Part shown: one piece after another, positions 27,704 to 37,535 of the stretch
Position numbering within the stretch: position 1 is the first letter of the stretch
How the letters are laid out: each line of letters starts with the position of its first letter
Assembly (NCBI RefSeq): GCF_010131535.1
Contig: NZ_WUBS01000020.1
Span: 49,139 to 113,138 of the forward strand
DNA: 64,000 nucleotides
Direction: 5' to 3'
Source of the DNA: Acerihabitans arboris
GTDB taxonomy: Bacteria; Pseudomonadota; Gammaproteobacteria; Enterobacterales; Enterobacteriaceae
The notes under the pieces: model-generated
Seen by the model: the letters and a program-made list of their open reading frames with translations, nothing else
What the model was told of the DNA's origin: nothing
Database searches by the model: none
Position numbers and translations under genes: made by a program

Positions 27704-29053
27704 ATGCCGAATAGCTTTGCGCACCGCCCGCAGCAACTGGCTGAATTAGCCGATAGCGTTATTACGCAGGCCATCCGGGAAGGCGCGTCCGATGCACAGG
27801 TGATTTTTTCCGAGAGCAACGGCCTGCTGATTGAAATGCGCCAGGGCCGGGTGCGGGCGCGCACCCGCGACGCGCAGTCCAGCATGTCGCTAACGGTTTA
27901 CCGGGGACACCACCAGGGCACCACCAGCTCCACGGACTTTTCACCCGCGCGCCTGCGGGAAACCGTCCAGGCGGCGTGCCGGATTGCCGGTTATACCGGG
28001 GAAGATGAATTCACCGGGCTGGCGCCGGAGCAATACCTGTGCCCGGGGCCGCGCGAGCTCGATCTGTGGCATCCCTGGGATCTAGACGAGGCCGGCGCGC
28101 TGGCGCTGGCCCATCGCATCGAGTCCGGTATCGCGTCGGCGGGCAAGGACGTTGCCAGCGACGGGGCCTGGGTCCGTTCCGGACAATCCTGCTGGTATCT
28201 GATGAACAGCCGGGGTTTCGCCCAGGGCGATCGGCAAACCAATCACGGGATGAGCGCCAAGGCGCTGGCTAAAAAACCGGGGCGCAGCCAGCTGGATTTC
28301 TGGCATTCGCACTCTCACCTGGCGGCGTCGCTGATGACGCCGGAAGCCATAGGCCACCGGGCGGGGAGCGGGGCGCTGGCGGCCCTGGACAGCGCCCCGC
28401 TGGCCGGCAGCCGGCGCTGCCCGGTACTGTTCGATCCCAGCTGCGCCCTATCGCTGCTTGATCATCTGGTGCAGGCGGCCAGTGGCGCGGTGCTGTATCG
28501 CCAGAATAGTTTTCTTGCCGGACAGCTCGGCCGGGAGGTCTTCAGCGGGCATATCAGCATCGAGGAAGACCCGTTTGTGCCGCGGGGACTCGCCAGCCGG
28601 GCGTTCGACGGCGACGGCATCGGCGGCGCGGCGCGCCGAGTGGTGGACCACGGCCTGCTGGCGGGTTTTTTCCTGTCCGCCTATGCGGCGCGGCGCCTCG
28701 GGATGGCACCCACCGGCAACGCGTGGGGGCCGGGCAACCTGGCTTTATGCAGCAGCCATACCCGCGACGGCGATGATTTAACCGCCATGGTGAAAAAGCT
28801 CCATACCGGCCTGCTGGTCACCGCCTTCAGCGGCGGCGGACCGCGCCTGATAAGTGGTGATTATTCCCGCAGCCTGCGTGGTTATTGGGTGGAGGGCGGA
28901 GAAATTCGCCATGCCGTTGACGGCGTCACGGTGGCGGGCAACCTGGCGGATATGTTCCGCAATATCGCCGCCGTTGGCGCCGATCGTCTCACCCGGGGCG
29001 CGCTGACCAGCGGTTCTGTGTTAATCGACAGCCTGCAGGTGGCAGGACGCTAA
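27704..29053 (+). CDS. TldE/PmbA-family protease subunit
   Basis: This 449-residue TldE/PmbA homologue has an N-terminal domain with EGASDAQVIFSESNGLLIEMRQG and TTSSTDFSP landmarks (near residues 25 and 75). The barrel domain has SGHISIEEDP, followed by ALTSGSVLIDSLQVAGR at the end. As expected for the E subunit, there is no HExxxH zinc motif; in known TldD/E the two subunits form a barrel with the active site in TldD. AGGGGG six bases before 27704 favours this ATG over the one at 27680. TldE/TldD cut unfolded peptides, including microcin B17 leader and CcdA (known). This is likely a second copy, dedicated to the operon. Confidence 0.92.
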   Translation: MPNSFAHRPQQLAELADSVITQAIREGASDAQVIFSESNGLLIEMRQGRVRARTRDAQSSMSLTVYRGHHQGTTSSTDFSPARLRETVQAACRIAGYTGEDEFTGLAPEQYLCPGPRELDLWHPWDLDEAGALALAHRIESGIASAGKDVASDGAWVRSGQSCWYLMNSRGFAQGDRQTNHGMSAKALAKKPGRSQLDFWHSHSHLAASLMTPEAIGHRAGSGALAALDSAPLAGSRRCPVLFDPSCALSLLDHLVQAASGAVLYRQNSFLAGQLGREVFSGHISIEEDPFVPRGLASRAFDGDGIGGAARRVVDHGLLAGFFLSAYAARRLGMAPTGNAWGPGNLALCSSHTRDGDDLTAMVKKLHTGLLVTAFSGGGPRLISGDYSRSLRGYWVEGGEIRHAVDGVTVAGNLADMFRNIAAVGADRLTRGALTSGSVLIDSLQVAGR

Positions 29054-29070
29054 GCCAGAGGAGTTTTACC

Positions 29071-30528
29071 ATGAGTGAGAAATTAACCACAATCCACCTG
29101 GCGCCGGCAAAGCAGCTGTTGCTGGAACCGCACGGCATCAACGACGGCCAACTGCAGGACATTATGGATCAGGTGTTGGCGCACCGGGTGGATTACGCCG
29201 ACCTTTATGTCCAGAGCCTGCGGCGGGAAAGCTGGTCAATGGAAAACGGCGTGGTGAATTTCGGTTCCTTCGACGTCGACCAGGGCTTCGGCCTGCGCGC
29301 GGTGGAGCATGACCAGACCGCGTTTGCCTACTCACAGCATATTGACCTGAAGCATTTGCAGGATGCCGCCCGTTCGGTAAAAACCATCGCGGTGCCGGGT
29401 CGGTTATCCCTGCCCGCGCCGGTTTCATCTCCCGCAGGCCGGCTGCATTTCATTGCCGCAGACCCCCTGTTAGCCTGCGACACGGCGGAAAAAATCGGCC
29501 TGCTGGAAAAAATCAACCGCATGACCCGGGCTGTCGATCCCCGGGTGGTCCAGGTGACGGCCAGCCTGGAGTTAACCCATTCGGTAAACTATGTCCTGCG
29601 CCACGACTTCCATCAGGCGGCAGATATCCGGCCGATGCTGGTCTTGCATGTCGGCGTGGTGGTTGAGCAACGTGGCATCAAAGAGACGGCCAATACCGGC
29701 ATCGGCGGACGCGGCGATTTCGGCATGTTTAATGATGGCGCTTTGCAGGCCGCGCTGCGCGCCATGATCAATACGGCCCTGGTTAACCTGGAAGCGGTAG
29801 CCGCGCCATCCGGCGGCATGCCGGTGGTGATTGCCGCGGGCTGGCCGGGCATGTTGTTGCACGAAGCCATGGGACATGGCTTCGAGGGCGACTTTAACCG
29901 GCTGGGAACGTCGATCTATTCCGGAAGGATCGGCGAACGGGTGGCGCAGCCGGGCATCAATATCGTCGACGACGGTACCGTCGCGGGGCGCCGCGGGTCG
30001 CTGAACGTAGATGACGAGGGGCAGCCGGCGCAGTGCACCACGCTTATCGCGGACGGTATTCTCGAAGGCTACATGCACGACAGCCTGAGCGCGCGTCTGA
30101 TGAAGCTGCCGCCCACCGGCAACGGCCGCCGCCAGTCCTATGCGCATTTGTCCATGCCGCGGATGACCAATACCTTTATGCGCGGCGGGCAATATGATCC
30201 GGGGGAAATTATCGCCTCGGTCAAACGCGGGTTATATCTGGCCGACCTGGGCAGCGGGCAGGTGGATATCGTCAGCGGGCAATATAGTTTCCAGACCGCC
30301 CTGGCGTACCTGATTGAGGACGGCAAAATCACCGCGCCGGTCAAAGGTGCCACCCTGACCGGCAACGGCCCGGAAACCCTGCAGCAAATTAGCATGGTCG
30401 GCAACGACCTGGCGCTGGATCGCGGCACCGCCGTGTGCGGCAAGGCGGGGCAAAACGTCCCGGTGTGCGTGGGGCAGCCGACGCTTAAGGTGGATAACCT
30501 GGTGGTGGGCGGCACCCGCCAGGGCTGA
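29071..30528 (+). CDS. TldD-family metalloprotease
   Basis: The 485-residue catalytic partner of TldE has the zinc motif HEAMGHGFEGD with His264, Glu265 and His269. The C-terminal metal-ligand segment reads VCGKAGQNVPVCVGQPTLK, and GSLNVDDEGQP near residue 310 is present. It follows the TldE gene by 17 bases with GAGG before the ATG. All catalytic elements look intact, so the pair should be active on unfolded peptides that enter the cytoplasm. It ends the operon receptor-ABC-thioredoxin-TldE-TldD. Confidence 0.93.
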   Translation: MSEKLTTIHLAPAKQLLLEPHGINDGQLQDIMDQVLAHRVDYADLYVQSLRRESWSMENGVVNFGSFDVDQGFGLRAVEHDQTAFAYSQHIDLKHLQDAARSVKTIAVPGRLSLPAPVSSPAGRLHFIAADPLLACDTAEKIGLLEKINRMTRAVDPRVVQVTASLELTHSVNYVLRHDFHQAADIRPMLVLHVGVVVEQRGIKETANTGIGGRGDFGMFNDGALQAALRAMINTALVNLEAVAAPSGGMPVVIAAGWPGMLLHEAMGHGFEGDFNRLGTSIYSGRIGERVAQPGINIVDDGTVAGRRGSLNVDDEGQPAQCTTLIADGILEGYMHDSLSARLMKLPPTGNGRRQSYAHLSMPRMTNTFMRGGQYDPGEIIASVKRGLYLADLGSGQVDIVSGQYSFQTALAYLIEDGKITAPVKGATLTGNGPETLQQISMVGNDLALDRGTAVCGKAGQNVPVCVGQPTLKVDNLVVGGTRQG

Positions 30529-30689
30529 CAATACGCGGTGGCGGTAATGTTCCGGCTATCGCCCCACCATTGTGGCCTGGTCGCCGCAGCGTTCAGCGCG
30601 CTGCGTTTGCGGGCGAAAACATCGTAGAGGGCCGGGCGCAGGGTTTGTGCGCGGGTCATCACCGGCGATACATGCCGTAGTGTTCCTGT

Positions 30690-31469
30690 TTAGCGCTTCA
30701 AGGAAATTTGCGGTACCCCATATTCCGCATGGGGCCGCACCACCAGATCCGCCTGATACCAGCGCGTCAGCTGCGCCTCGGTCAGCACCTCTGCCGGCGT
30801 GCCGGTTGCCACCAGCCGGCCTTCATGCAACAGCAAAATCCGATCGGACCACAGCGCCGCCAGGTTCAGGTCATGCAGTACGCAGCATACCGTCAGGCGG
30901 CCGGTCTGCGTGAGCTGACGCAGCACGCGCAGGATATGCTGCTGGTGATATAAATCCAGGGCGGAGGTGGGCTCATCCAGAAACAGCCAGCCGGCCGGAC
31001 CGCCGTCCTGCCATAGCTGAGCCAGCGTGCGGGCCAGCTGCACCCGTTGCTGCTCGCCGCCCGACAGCCGGCGGAAATCGCGTTTGGCTAGGGAATCGCA
31101 GCCGGTAAATGCCATGATCTCCGCCACCCGATCGCGTGTCGGCTGCTGTTGCCACGGCGCGCGGCCCATGGCCACCACATCGGCAACGGTAAACGGAAAG
31201 GCCACGCTGCTTTGCTGGCGCATTACCGCGCGCAGCCGGGCCAGTTCGTTGGCCTGCCACTGTTGCAACGGGCGGCCTTGCAAGCGGCATTCCCCGGCGC
31301 TTGGCGTCAGATAGCCGGTTAGCAGGCGCATCAGGGTGGATTTACCGGCGCCGTTGGGGCCAATTAACGAGACCAGCTCACCGGGGGCCAGGGATAACGA
31401 GATATCCCGTAGCAGCTGCCGATGGGGCACGCGGTAGCCGACGCCTTCGGCGGTTAAGGTCTTATTCAC
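30690..31469 (-). CDS. hmuV: hemin ABC transporter ATPase
   Basis: The 259-residue ATPase has Walker [12 protein letters not shown], followed by the FecCD-type [15 protein letters not shown]. Signature [16 protein letters not shown] and Walker [13 protein letters not shown] lie further on, with the [15 protein letters not shown] element usual in HmuV. It powers heme import with HmuU and HmuT. It overlaps hmuU by eight bases and is the last gene of hmuSTUV. Confidence 0.95.
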   Translation of the reverse strand: MNKTLTAEGVGYRVPHRQLLRDISLSLAPGELVSLIGPNGAGKSTLMRLLTGYLTPSAGECRLQGRPLQQWQANELARLRAVMRQQSSVAFPFTVADVVAMGRAPWQQQPTRDRVAEIMAFTGCDSLAKRDFRRLSGGEQQRVQLARTLAQLWQDGGPAGWLFLDEPTSALDLYHQQHILRVLRQLTQTGRLTVCCVLHDLNLAALWSDRILLLHEGRLVATGTPAEVLTEAQLTRWYQADLVVRPHAEYGVPQISLKR

Positions 31470-32466
31470 TATCGACCCCGCGGCGGCGCAGGATAAGCCA
31501 CAGGAACCACGGGCCGCCGATCAGGCTGGTCAGCAATCCCACCGGCATTTCCGCCGGCGCCACCGCCGTGCGGGCGATAGTATCCGCCAGCAGCAGCAGG
31601 GCGGCGCCGGCCAGGGTGGCGCCGGGCAGCAGCCAGCGATGGTCGGCGCCCAGGTACATGCGCACCAGATGCGGGATCACCAGCCCTACAAAGCCGATAA
31701 TGCCGCTGACCGCCACCGACGCGGCCACCAGCAGCGCGCTGAGCATCAGCAAATGCCGCTGGGTGCGCTTCACGTCCACGCCAAGATAATGGGCCTCTTC
31801 GTCGCCCAGCTGCAGCAGGTTTAATCTGGTCGCCTGGCGCTGGACCAGCAGTGCGGCGGGCAGCACCAGGGATGCGCAGGCCAGTACCGTCGGCCATTGC
31901 GCCTGCCCCAGGCTGCCCATGCCCCATAATGACAGCTGCCGCAGCTGCCGGTCGTCGCTTATCCAGGACAGCACGCCTATAGCCGCGCCGCATAAGGTGT
32001 TAATGGCAATGCCCAGCAGCAGTAAACGCGACAGGGCGCTGTGGCCGGGACGGCCAAGGTTGAAAATGATAAGCGTAATCGACAGGCTACCGGCAAAGGC
32101 CGCCAGCATAGGGGAATAAAGCGCGAGCAGCGGCGGCAGTTGCAGGGACAGCACCACCGACAGGGCCACCGCCAGCGCCGCGCCGCTGCTGATGCCCAGC
32201 AGGCCGGGGTCGGCCAGCGGATTGCGAAACAACCCCTGCATCACGCCGCCGGACAGGGCCAGCGCCGCGCCGATAATCACCGCCAGCAGTACGCGCGGTA
32301 GCCGGATATGCCACCAGATATGCCACAGGGCCGCGTCGAAAGGCGTTTGCCACAGTCGTGCCAGCGATAGATGCATCGCGCCGATATTGACCGCCAGCGC
32401 GGCCAGCGCCAGCAGGACCAGCGCCAGCAACAGCAAAAAGCGGCCCGGCCGGACAGGATGGATCAT
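31462..32466 (-). CDS. hmuU: hemin ABC transporter permease
   Basis: This FecCD/BtuC-family permease of 334 residues has about ten hydrophobic segments. The pattern [20 protein letters not shown] (about residues 54-73) and [19 protein letters not shown] are family hallmarks. It moves heme through the inner membrane. It overlaps hmuT by four bases (ATGA) and hmuV by eight, so translation of the three genes is coupled. Confidence 0.95.
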   Translation of the reverse strand: MIHPVRPGRFLLLLALVLLALAALAVNIGAMHLSLARLWQTPFDAALWHIWWHIRLPRVLLAVIIGAALALSGGVMQGLFRNPLADPGLLGISSGAALAVALSVVLSLQLPPLLALYSPMLAAFAGSLSITLIIFNLGRPGHSALSRLLLLGIAINTLCGAAIGVLSWISDDRQLRQLSLWGMGSLGQAQWPTVLACASLVLPAALLVQRQATRLNLLQLGDEEAHYLGVDVKRTQRHLLMLSALLVAASVAVSGIIGFVGLVIPHLVRMYLGADHRWLLPGATLAGAALLLLADTIARTAVAPAEMPVGLLTSLIGGPWFLWLILRRRGVDSE

Positions 32467-33278
32467 GGCAGCGTTTCAGCGGTCTGGCGCAGGCGGGCAA
32501 TGGCCGCCGGTGTTTCAATGCCAAAGCCGAGCAACGCCATATCATCCAGTACCAGCAGCCGCTTGGCCTTGCCCGCCGGCGTTAAGGACAGCCCCGGCAA
32601 TGCCCAGACCTTATCCTCGCCGCCCAGGGTTTTTACCCCGTCGGTGGTGATCAGCACCAGATCCGGCGCACTGCCGATAACCCCTTCCTGCGACAGCGGT
32701 TGATAATGCTTAAAGCCCTGCATGGCATTTTGCAAGCCGGCGCTGCGGATGGCCGCATCGGCCGCGGTATCCTGGCCGGCGGCCATGGTGGTCATGCCGC
32801 TATGGTTGAAGATAAACAGCACTTTTACCGGTAACGGCGTGGCGGGGATCGCCGCCATCTGGCGGCGGATGTCCGCTCGCAGCGCATCGCCCTGCGCCTG
32901 CCTGCCCAGCGCCGTGGCGATCAGGGTGATTTTACTGTCGATGGTGGCGATATCCGGCGCGCCGGGTACGGTGACTACCCTGACGCCGTTATCGGCTACC
33001 TGCTGCAGCGCCACCGACGGCTTTGACCGATCGCTGGCCAGCACCATCGTCGGACGCATGGCCAGGATGCCTTCGGCATTCAGCATGCGCATATATCCCA
33101 CGTCGGGCAAGGCGTTGGCCTCGGCCGGATGCAGGCTGGTACTGTCACGCGCCACCAGCTGGCTGCCCGCGCCGAGGGCGTAAACGATTTCCGTCACGTC
33201 GCCGCCGATACTGACCACACGCGTTTGCGCCAGCACGGAGAACGGCAGGGCCAGCAGCATGATTAGCCATCTTTTCAT
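32463..33278 (-). CDS. hmuT: periplasmic hemin-binding protein
   Basis: The 271-residue precursor begins [18 protein letters not shown], a clear signal peptide. The mature protein has [19 protein letters not shown] and a conserved [17 protein letters not shown] with the Tyr that ligates heme in HmuT/ShuT. I start at 33278, where the ATG overlaps the hmuS stop (ATGA); an upstream start would place non-signal residues first. It delivers heme to HmuUV. Confidence 0.94.
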   Translation of the reverse strand: MKRWLIMLLALPFSVLAQTRVVSIGGDVTEIVYALGAGSQLVARDSTSLHPAEANALPDVGYMRMLNAEGILAMRPTMVLASDRSKPSVALQQVADNGVRVVTVPGAPDIATIDSKITLIATALGRQAQGDALRADIRRQMAAIPATPLPVKVLFIFNHSGMTTMAAGQDTAADAAIRSAGLQNAMQGFKHYQPLSQEGVIGSAPDLVLITTDGVKTLGGEDKVWALPGLSLTPAGKAKRLLVLDDMALLGFGIETPAAIARLRQTAETLP

Positions 33279-34306
33279 GCCGGTACGCCTTTTTGTGTCA
33301 GAAAAGCAATTTGCCTGCGCCATTCGGTTTGCTCGGGCTGGCCTTCGGTGCGCTGGCCGAACAGCTGGGCGATTTGGGTGCCGTCGTGCGCAAACAGTTC
33401 CAGGCTGGTGACCATGCCGTCGCGGGTTGGTTTACGCGTCACCCAGGTTTCGGCAATCGCCTCCTCAACCAAATGCAGCGTGAACTGGCGATTAAAGATA
33501 TTGATCCATTTTTCCATCGGCACCACTTTCTCGATGATCCCGGTATAAATCTGCACACAGCCGCGATTGCCGACAAAGATCATGATCTCGTTGCCATCCT
33601 TAAGCGCCGTATGCAACAGCTCGTTTAACGCCCGGTTATCTACCTGGCGGGCCAGATCATCGCCCACGGCGCGAAACGCCTGTTGCCGGGTAATACCGTG
33701 GCGCTTGAGCAAGGGGAAGAACTGATGCACATCGGTCATGGCGCGCCAATCGAGATCAATACGCTGATGGTCCGTATCGGCGCTGGGCCCCGGGGTCACC
33801 GCCGCCGTCAGCGTCAACGCTGGATTGCCCTCGATGGCAAAGCGGGCGAGCAGCCGATCCCAGGCTGCCCGCCCGGTGTGTTCGGTAATATAAATCTTCA
33901 GCACCGCGTCACCCTGGTAATCGAATATCTGCACGCTTTGGCTTTCGCCGCGCGGCCCCTGTTCGATTAGCGCAAAGGCGCAGTACCACTGGCCGACGAA
34001 CAGGCGCAAATCCAGGGCGCGCGGATTTAATATCAATCCGGCGTGTTCGCCAAGGCGCAGATTATCGTAACGGCCGATCTGCTCATGCACCGCATATTCA
34101 TTGCGGGTAATGGATTTGGTCTCGCCGACGGCGGCCAGCGCCTCCAGCAGCGCGGGCATATCGCCGTTCAGGCGCAGCGCGTCATGGCCGACCCTGGCCC
34201 AGGCCAGTTCCGCTTCGCTGATGTTCATTAACTGCGCCAGTTCCCGGGCATATTTTTTGGGGTGTTGCTGTTTTAGCTCTAAATAGCGCTGATAATGCTC
34301 GTTCAT
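33275..34306 (-). CDS. hmuS: hemin-degrading/heme-trafficking protein
   Basis: The 343-residue HmuS/ChuS-type protein has the expected two-repeat layout. The first repeat covers residues to about 170 with [28 protein letters not shown], and the second carries [20 protein letters not shown], including the conserved NRGCVQI. The family handles or cleaves heme in the cytoplasm, releasing iron. It is the first gene of hmuSTUV and is divergent from the receptor gene. Fur-box-like sequences lie in the shared upstream region. Confidence 0.93.
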   Translation of the reverse strand: MNEHYQRYLELKQQHPKKYARELAQLMNISEAELAWARVGHDALRLNGDMPALLEALAAVGETKSITRNEYAVHEQIGRYDNLRLGEHAGLILNPRALDLRLFVGQWYCAFALIEQGPRGESQSVQIFDYQGDAVLKIYITEHTGRAAWDRLLARFAIEGNPALTLTAAVTPGPSADTDHQRIDLDWRAMTDVHQFFPLLKRHGITRQQAFRAVGDDLARQVDNRALNELLHTALKDGNEIMIFVGNRGCVQIYTGIIEKVVPMEKWINIFNRQFTLHLVEEAIAETWVTRKPTRDGMVTSLELFAHDGTQIAQLFGQRTEGQPEQTEWRRQIAFLTQKGVPA

Positions 34307-34850
34307 TTATGGTTCCTTTTTTTCACTATGCCAACGGTATCTGTACGGTATCCTTTCACTGTATATGCGCCATGCCGGGTGAAAGCCCCCAGGTAAAAAA
34401 TTCGCATGCCGTTAATGGTAAAAATGCCGCCGCTATGGTTTAAACCGATAATTGTGTAAATCAATCACGGTGAAACAGTTGCAAATATAACTTAAAAATG
34501 TATAAAGATGATAATGATTTCTGTTATCGTAAGCGTTATCGTTATCATATTAAGATATGTATCTTTTTTTAGCCACAACGTATTAAGGGATATGCGACCA
34601 CGCCAGCAAGCGTCACAAACCTAGAATCGCTAAATAGCCATATACATAATGAGGTTATGGCCGGTGTCCGGCTGGGCGCAGAATCTGACTTATATAAATG
34701 GTAGCTAATAATACCGCTTATTTCGGTAGGGTCTTCTGAAGGTAAATTAAGAAAATTTAATAATAAAAATAATTGGGATTATATATCCATACTAATACCC
34801 CGGCAATGATTGAGCATTAACTAATAATTTGACAGGCTTGAGGCTATATT
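34307..34850. other. heme-locus divergent intergenic region
   Basis: This AT-rich 544-base region separates hmuS and the heme receptor. It carries two adjacent Fur-box-like sites (34510-34547), which should provide iron control over both directions. No gene is supported inside; the receptor's ribosome site is the GAGG about ten bases before 34851. Confidence 0.6.
34510..34547. promoter_or_regulatory. two adjacent Fur-box-like sites
   Basis: GATAATGATTTCTGTTATC (34510-34528) matches the 19-base Fur consensus at 14 positions by hand count. Directly after it, CGTAAGCGTTATCGTTATC (34529-34547) matches on the opposite strand at about 13. Both lie between hmuS and the receptor gene, where Fur control of a heme locus is expected. 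Confidence 0.75.
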
Positions 34851-37244
34851 ATGTCCACTAACAAAAGGCGGAAAGTGCCTTTTAATGCCCTTATTTTGAC
34901 CACGCTTTTTACCTTGCCGACCTTGCATGCCGGTGCCGTGGAAAACAGCGTTTCCCCGGGAACCGTTGATAATGACGCCAAAGCACAGACAGCCAAGGAA
35001 CCGTCTGCCGTAGAGGATGTGATAAAGGTTAACGCGCCCCGACTGGTCACAAAGGCCGGCACCACCACCCATATCAGCGCCGGCGATATGCAGCGCCAGG
35101 GCGGCAATGATTTCGGCACCATTATGCGCTACCAGCCGTTAATCAGCGCCACCGGCTCCAGCGCCGGTTCGTCGTCGGGGAAAAGTGGTTTCGATCGCAG
35201 CGGTTATACCGGCTATAACATTCGTGGACTGGAAAGCAACCGGGTCTCCATCGATGTGGACGGCATTCCGTTGCCCAACGCCACCGGGCGCGCCTACGCC
35301 AGCCGCGCCGGCTTGGGGACCTTCGGTATCGGCCGCGACTATATCGATCCCTATATGTACGGCCAGGTGGATATCGCCTCCGGCGCCACGCCCACCGATC
35401 ATGCCAACAGCTCCATCGGCGGCGCGGTATCTTTCCTGCCCAAGTCCCCGGATGATTACCTGACCTATAAAAAGAATACCTATTTTGGTTATCAAAGCGA
35501 TTATGATTCGTCCAATCGCAGCTGGCACAACGGTATTACCGCGGCGGCTGGCGACGAGGAACTGCGCGGCCTGATCGTGATAAGCCGCCGGGACGGGCAG
35601 GAAACCCGCACCAATAGCGACAGCGCCGGTGCCTTCCCGGCCAACTGGCATTCCACCGCCATCATGACCAGCGGCATCTGGCAGCCCAATGAAGAGCATC
35701 AGTTTACCGGTACGCTGGAGTATTACGATAAGACCAACCATACCCATTTTGATACCTGGAATACCGCCGGCAGCAGTGTCATCGGCACGTCGCAGCAGCA
35801 AAGCGATACCCGCCGCTGGAGCGCGAGCGTGAAGGACCGCTGGACGCCGCTGGATTTGGGTTGGGTGGACCAGTTGGATACCCAGCTTTACTACCAGAAC
35901 GCCGAGGCCCACGACAACACCGATATGCCGTTGACCACCGCCACGCGTGAGCGGGTACAGTCGGATTACAATGTCGATACCTGGGGTTTTGAAACCCGAT
36001 TGTTAAAAACCATTGGCATCCATGCGCTGAGTTTTGGCCTGAATGCGCGGGAATCGCAAACCGAGCGGCCGTTCGCGCAATATCCGGCGCCGAGCATCTA
36101 CAACACCATCATGCAGCCCGAGGCCGACAGCCGGACTTATACCTTGGGCGGTTATGCCCAGGACACCATGAGCTTCGACCTGGCCGGGCATGGCTTTGCC
36201 ATCGTGCCCGGGGTGCGGGCCGTCTACCAGAACAGCAAACCGACCAACGTGTCGAGCCTGGCCTCCGGCAGCTCCGCGTTAACCACGGACGAGGTGGAAG
36301 CCCTGTACGGCAAGACCAACAGCGATACCCAGATACTGCCGTCCCTGAGCTTCCTGTATGACATCACCCCGTCCCTGACCACCTACCTGCAATACAAACG
36401 CGGCGCGCAGTTCCCCGACGCCAGCCAATTGTATGGCTCGTGGAATCTCGGCTCAACCTACGCCGGCAGCCAACAGTATGCCCTGATCGGCAACAGCGAC
36501 CTGAAAACCGAAACCAGCAATAACTTTGAATGGGGCCTGAAAGGAGAAGTCACCCCAGGGGTAACCTTCAACGGCGCCCTGTTCTACAACACCTATAAAA
36601 ACTTTATTGCCAATACCCGTTATACACGCAGCGCCAATCCCGGGGAATTCACCAATGTGCCCAGCAATATTTATATTGCCTATAAAGCGGAGAACCGCGA
36701 CAAGGCGTATATCTACGGCGGCGAATTCAGCAGCAAGTTTAATTTCGGCACCTGGTTCGAATCGGTTAACGGTTTAAGCGCCACCGTGGCGTTCGGTTAT
36801 AATAAAGGCAAGTCAAAGTCCAGCTATATGGGCGACGACTATGTTGATTTAGACAGCGTGGCGCCGATGAAAGCGATTGTGGGCGTTGCCTGGGACGATC
36901 CGGCCAAACGTTATGGCACCGCGCTGACCTCGACCTTCCAGAAAGGCAAAAAAGCCACGGCCACCAACCGTCAAAGCTATACCAATAGCGGGACCGAACT
37001 GACCGACTCCACGACGGAATATATGCGTATCCCCGGTTATGGGCTGGTGGATCTCACCGCCTATTGGCAAGTGGCTAAAAACGTCAAGCTCAGCGGCGGC
37101 GTCTATAACCTGACCGATCGCAAATATTGGGATTATCTCAGCAGCCGGCAGTTGACCAGCGTCACCCAGCAGGATTTCGCTAATCAAGCGCTGGCCGTCG
37201 AGCCGGGCCGCTCGTTCCAGCTTGGCGTGAACGTTGATTTCTGA
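34851..37244 (+). CDS. TonB-dependent heme/hemoglobin receptor
   Basis: This 797-residue outer-membrane receptor has a signal peptide ending near HAGA (about residue 30) and a plug with GYTGYNIRGLESNRVSIDVDG and YGQVDIASGATPTDH. The barrel ends GRSFQLGVNVDF. The plug pattern is that of the hemoglobin/heme receptor group that includes HasR-like proteins; the FRAP and NPNL boxes of HmuR-type receptors read AQFPDAS and GNSDLK here. It is divergent from hmuSTUV and shares the Fur-box region, so heme is the likely ligand. No HasA hemophore gene is nearby. Confidence 0.88.
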   Translation: MSTNKRRKVPFNALILTTLFTLPTLHAGAVENSVSPGTVDNDAKAQTAKEPSAVEDVIKVNAPRLVTKAGTTTHISAGDMQRQGGNDFGTIMRYQPLISATGSSAGSSSGKSGFDRSGYTGYNIRGLESNRVSIDVDGIPLPNATGRAYASRAGLGTFGIGRDYIDPYMYGQVDIASGATPTDHANSSIGGAVSFLPKSPDDYLTYKKNTYFGYQSDYDSSNRSWHNGITAAAGDEELRGLIVISRRDGQETRTNSDSAGAFPANWHSTAIMTSGIWQPNEEHQFTGTLEYYDKTNHTHFDTWNTAGSSVIGTSQQQSDTRRWSASVKDRWTPLDLGWVDQLDTQLYYQNAEAHDNTDMPLTTATRERVQSDYNVDTWGFETRLLKTIGIHALSFGLNARESQTERPFAQYPAPSIYNTIMQPEADSRTYTLGGYAQDTMSFDLAGHGFAIVPGVRAVYQNSKPTNVSSLASGSSALTTDEVEALYGKTNSDTQILPSLSFLYDITPSLTTYLQYKRGAQFPDASQLYGSWNLGSTYAGSQQYALIGNSDLKTETSNNFEWGLKGEVTPGVTFNGALFYNTYKNFIANTRYTRSANPGEFTNVPSNIYIAYKAENRDKAYIYGGEFSSKFNFGTWFESVNGLSATVAFGYNKGKSKSSYMGDDYVDLDSVAPMKAIVGVAWDDPAKRYGTALTSTFQKGKKATATNRQSYTNSGTELTDSTTEYMRIPGYGLVDLTAYWQVAKNVKLSGGVYNLTDRKYWDYLSSRQLTSVTQQDFANQALAVEPGRSFQLGVNVDF

Positions 37245-37369
37245 CCTACGGCCATAACGCCTCGCCCCTGCGGGCGCGACGTGATGGCCGGATCGCGGTC
37301 CCGGCCATCGCCGGCCGGCGTGCGATGATTATCGTTATCACAACTATCCCCCGGGCCGGCGCGGAATTC

Positions 37370-37534
37370 ATCCACGCCCGCCACCCGGTAATCGACGGTC
37401 AGCCTAGGCGCGCGCCGATCCGCGGCCGGTCCGGCGGCCACGGGCTGGGCCTACGTTGCGCATTCGTCGCAGCAGGGCGCGGCGGCTGATGGGACGGGCT
37501 TATCATTTATGCCCGTCAGGCTGCGGATAATCAT
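37370..37534 (-). pseudogene. N-terminal remnant of a heavy-metal P-type ATPase
   Basis: One base after the stop of the ArsR-type gene an ATG opens a frame with a Cys-rich start (PCCDECAT), interrupted by TAG at codon 28. The same frame then continues with APRLTVDYRVAGVD, which looks like the entry to the metal-binding domain (YRVxGMDCPSC) of CadA/ZntA-type ATPases. After that the similarity ends: the CPSC motif and all membrane and catalytic domains are missing, and the heme receptor gene follows. The regulator-ATPase order is the usual one. I read it as a deletion remnant with an added nonsense mutation; the assignment rests on a short stretch. Confidence 0.55.
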
Positions 37535-37535
37535 C

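Noticed and set aside
37323..37342. Fur-box-like sequence in the tail region of the broken ATPase gene
   Set aside because: About 14 of 19 positions fit on the minus strand, but it lies inside a former reading frame, and no gene start is placed to be controlled by it.
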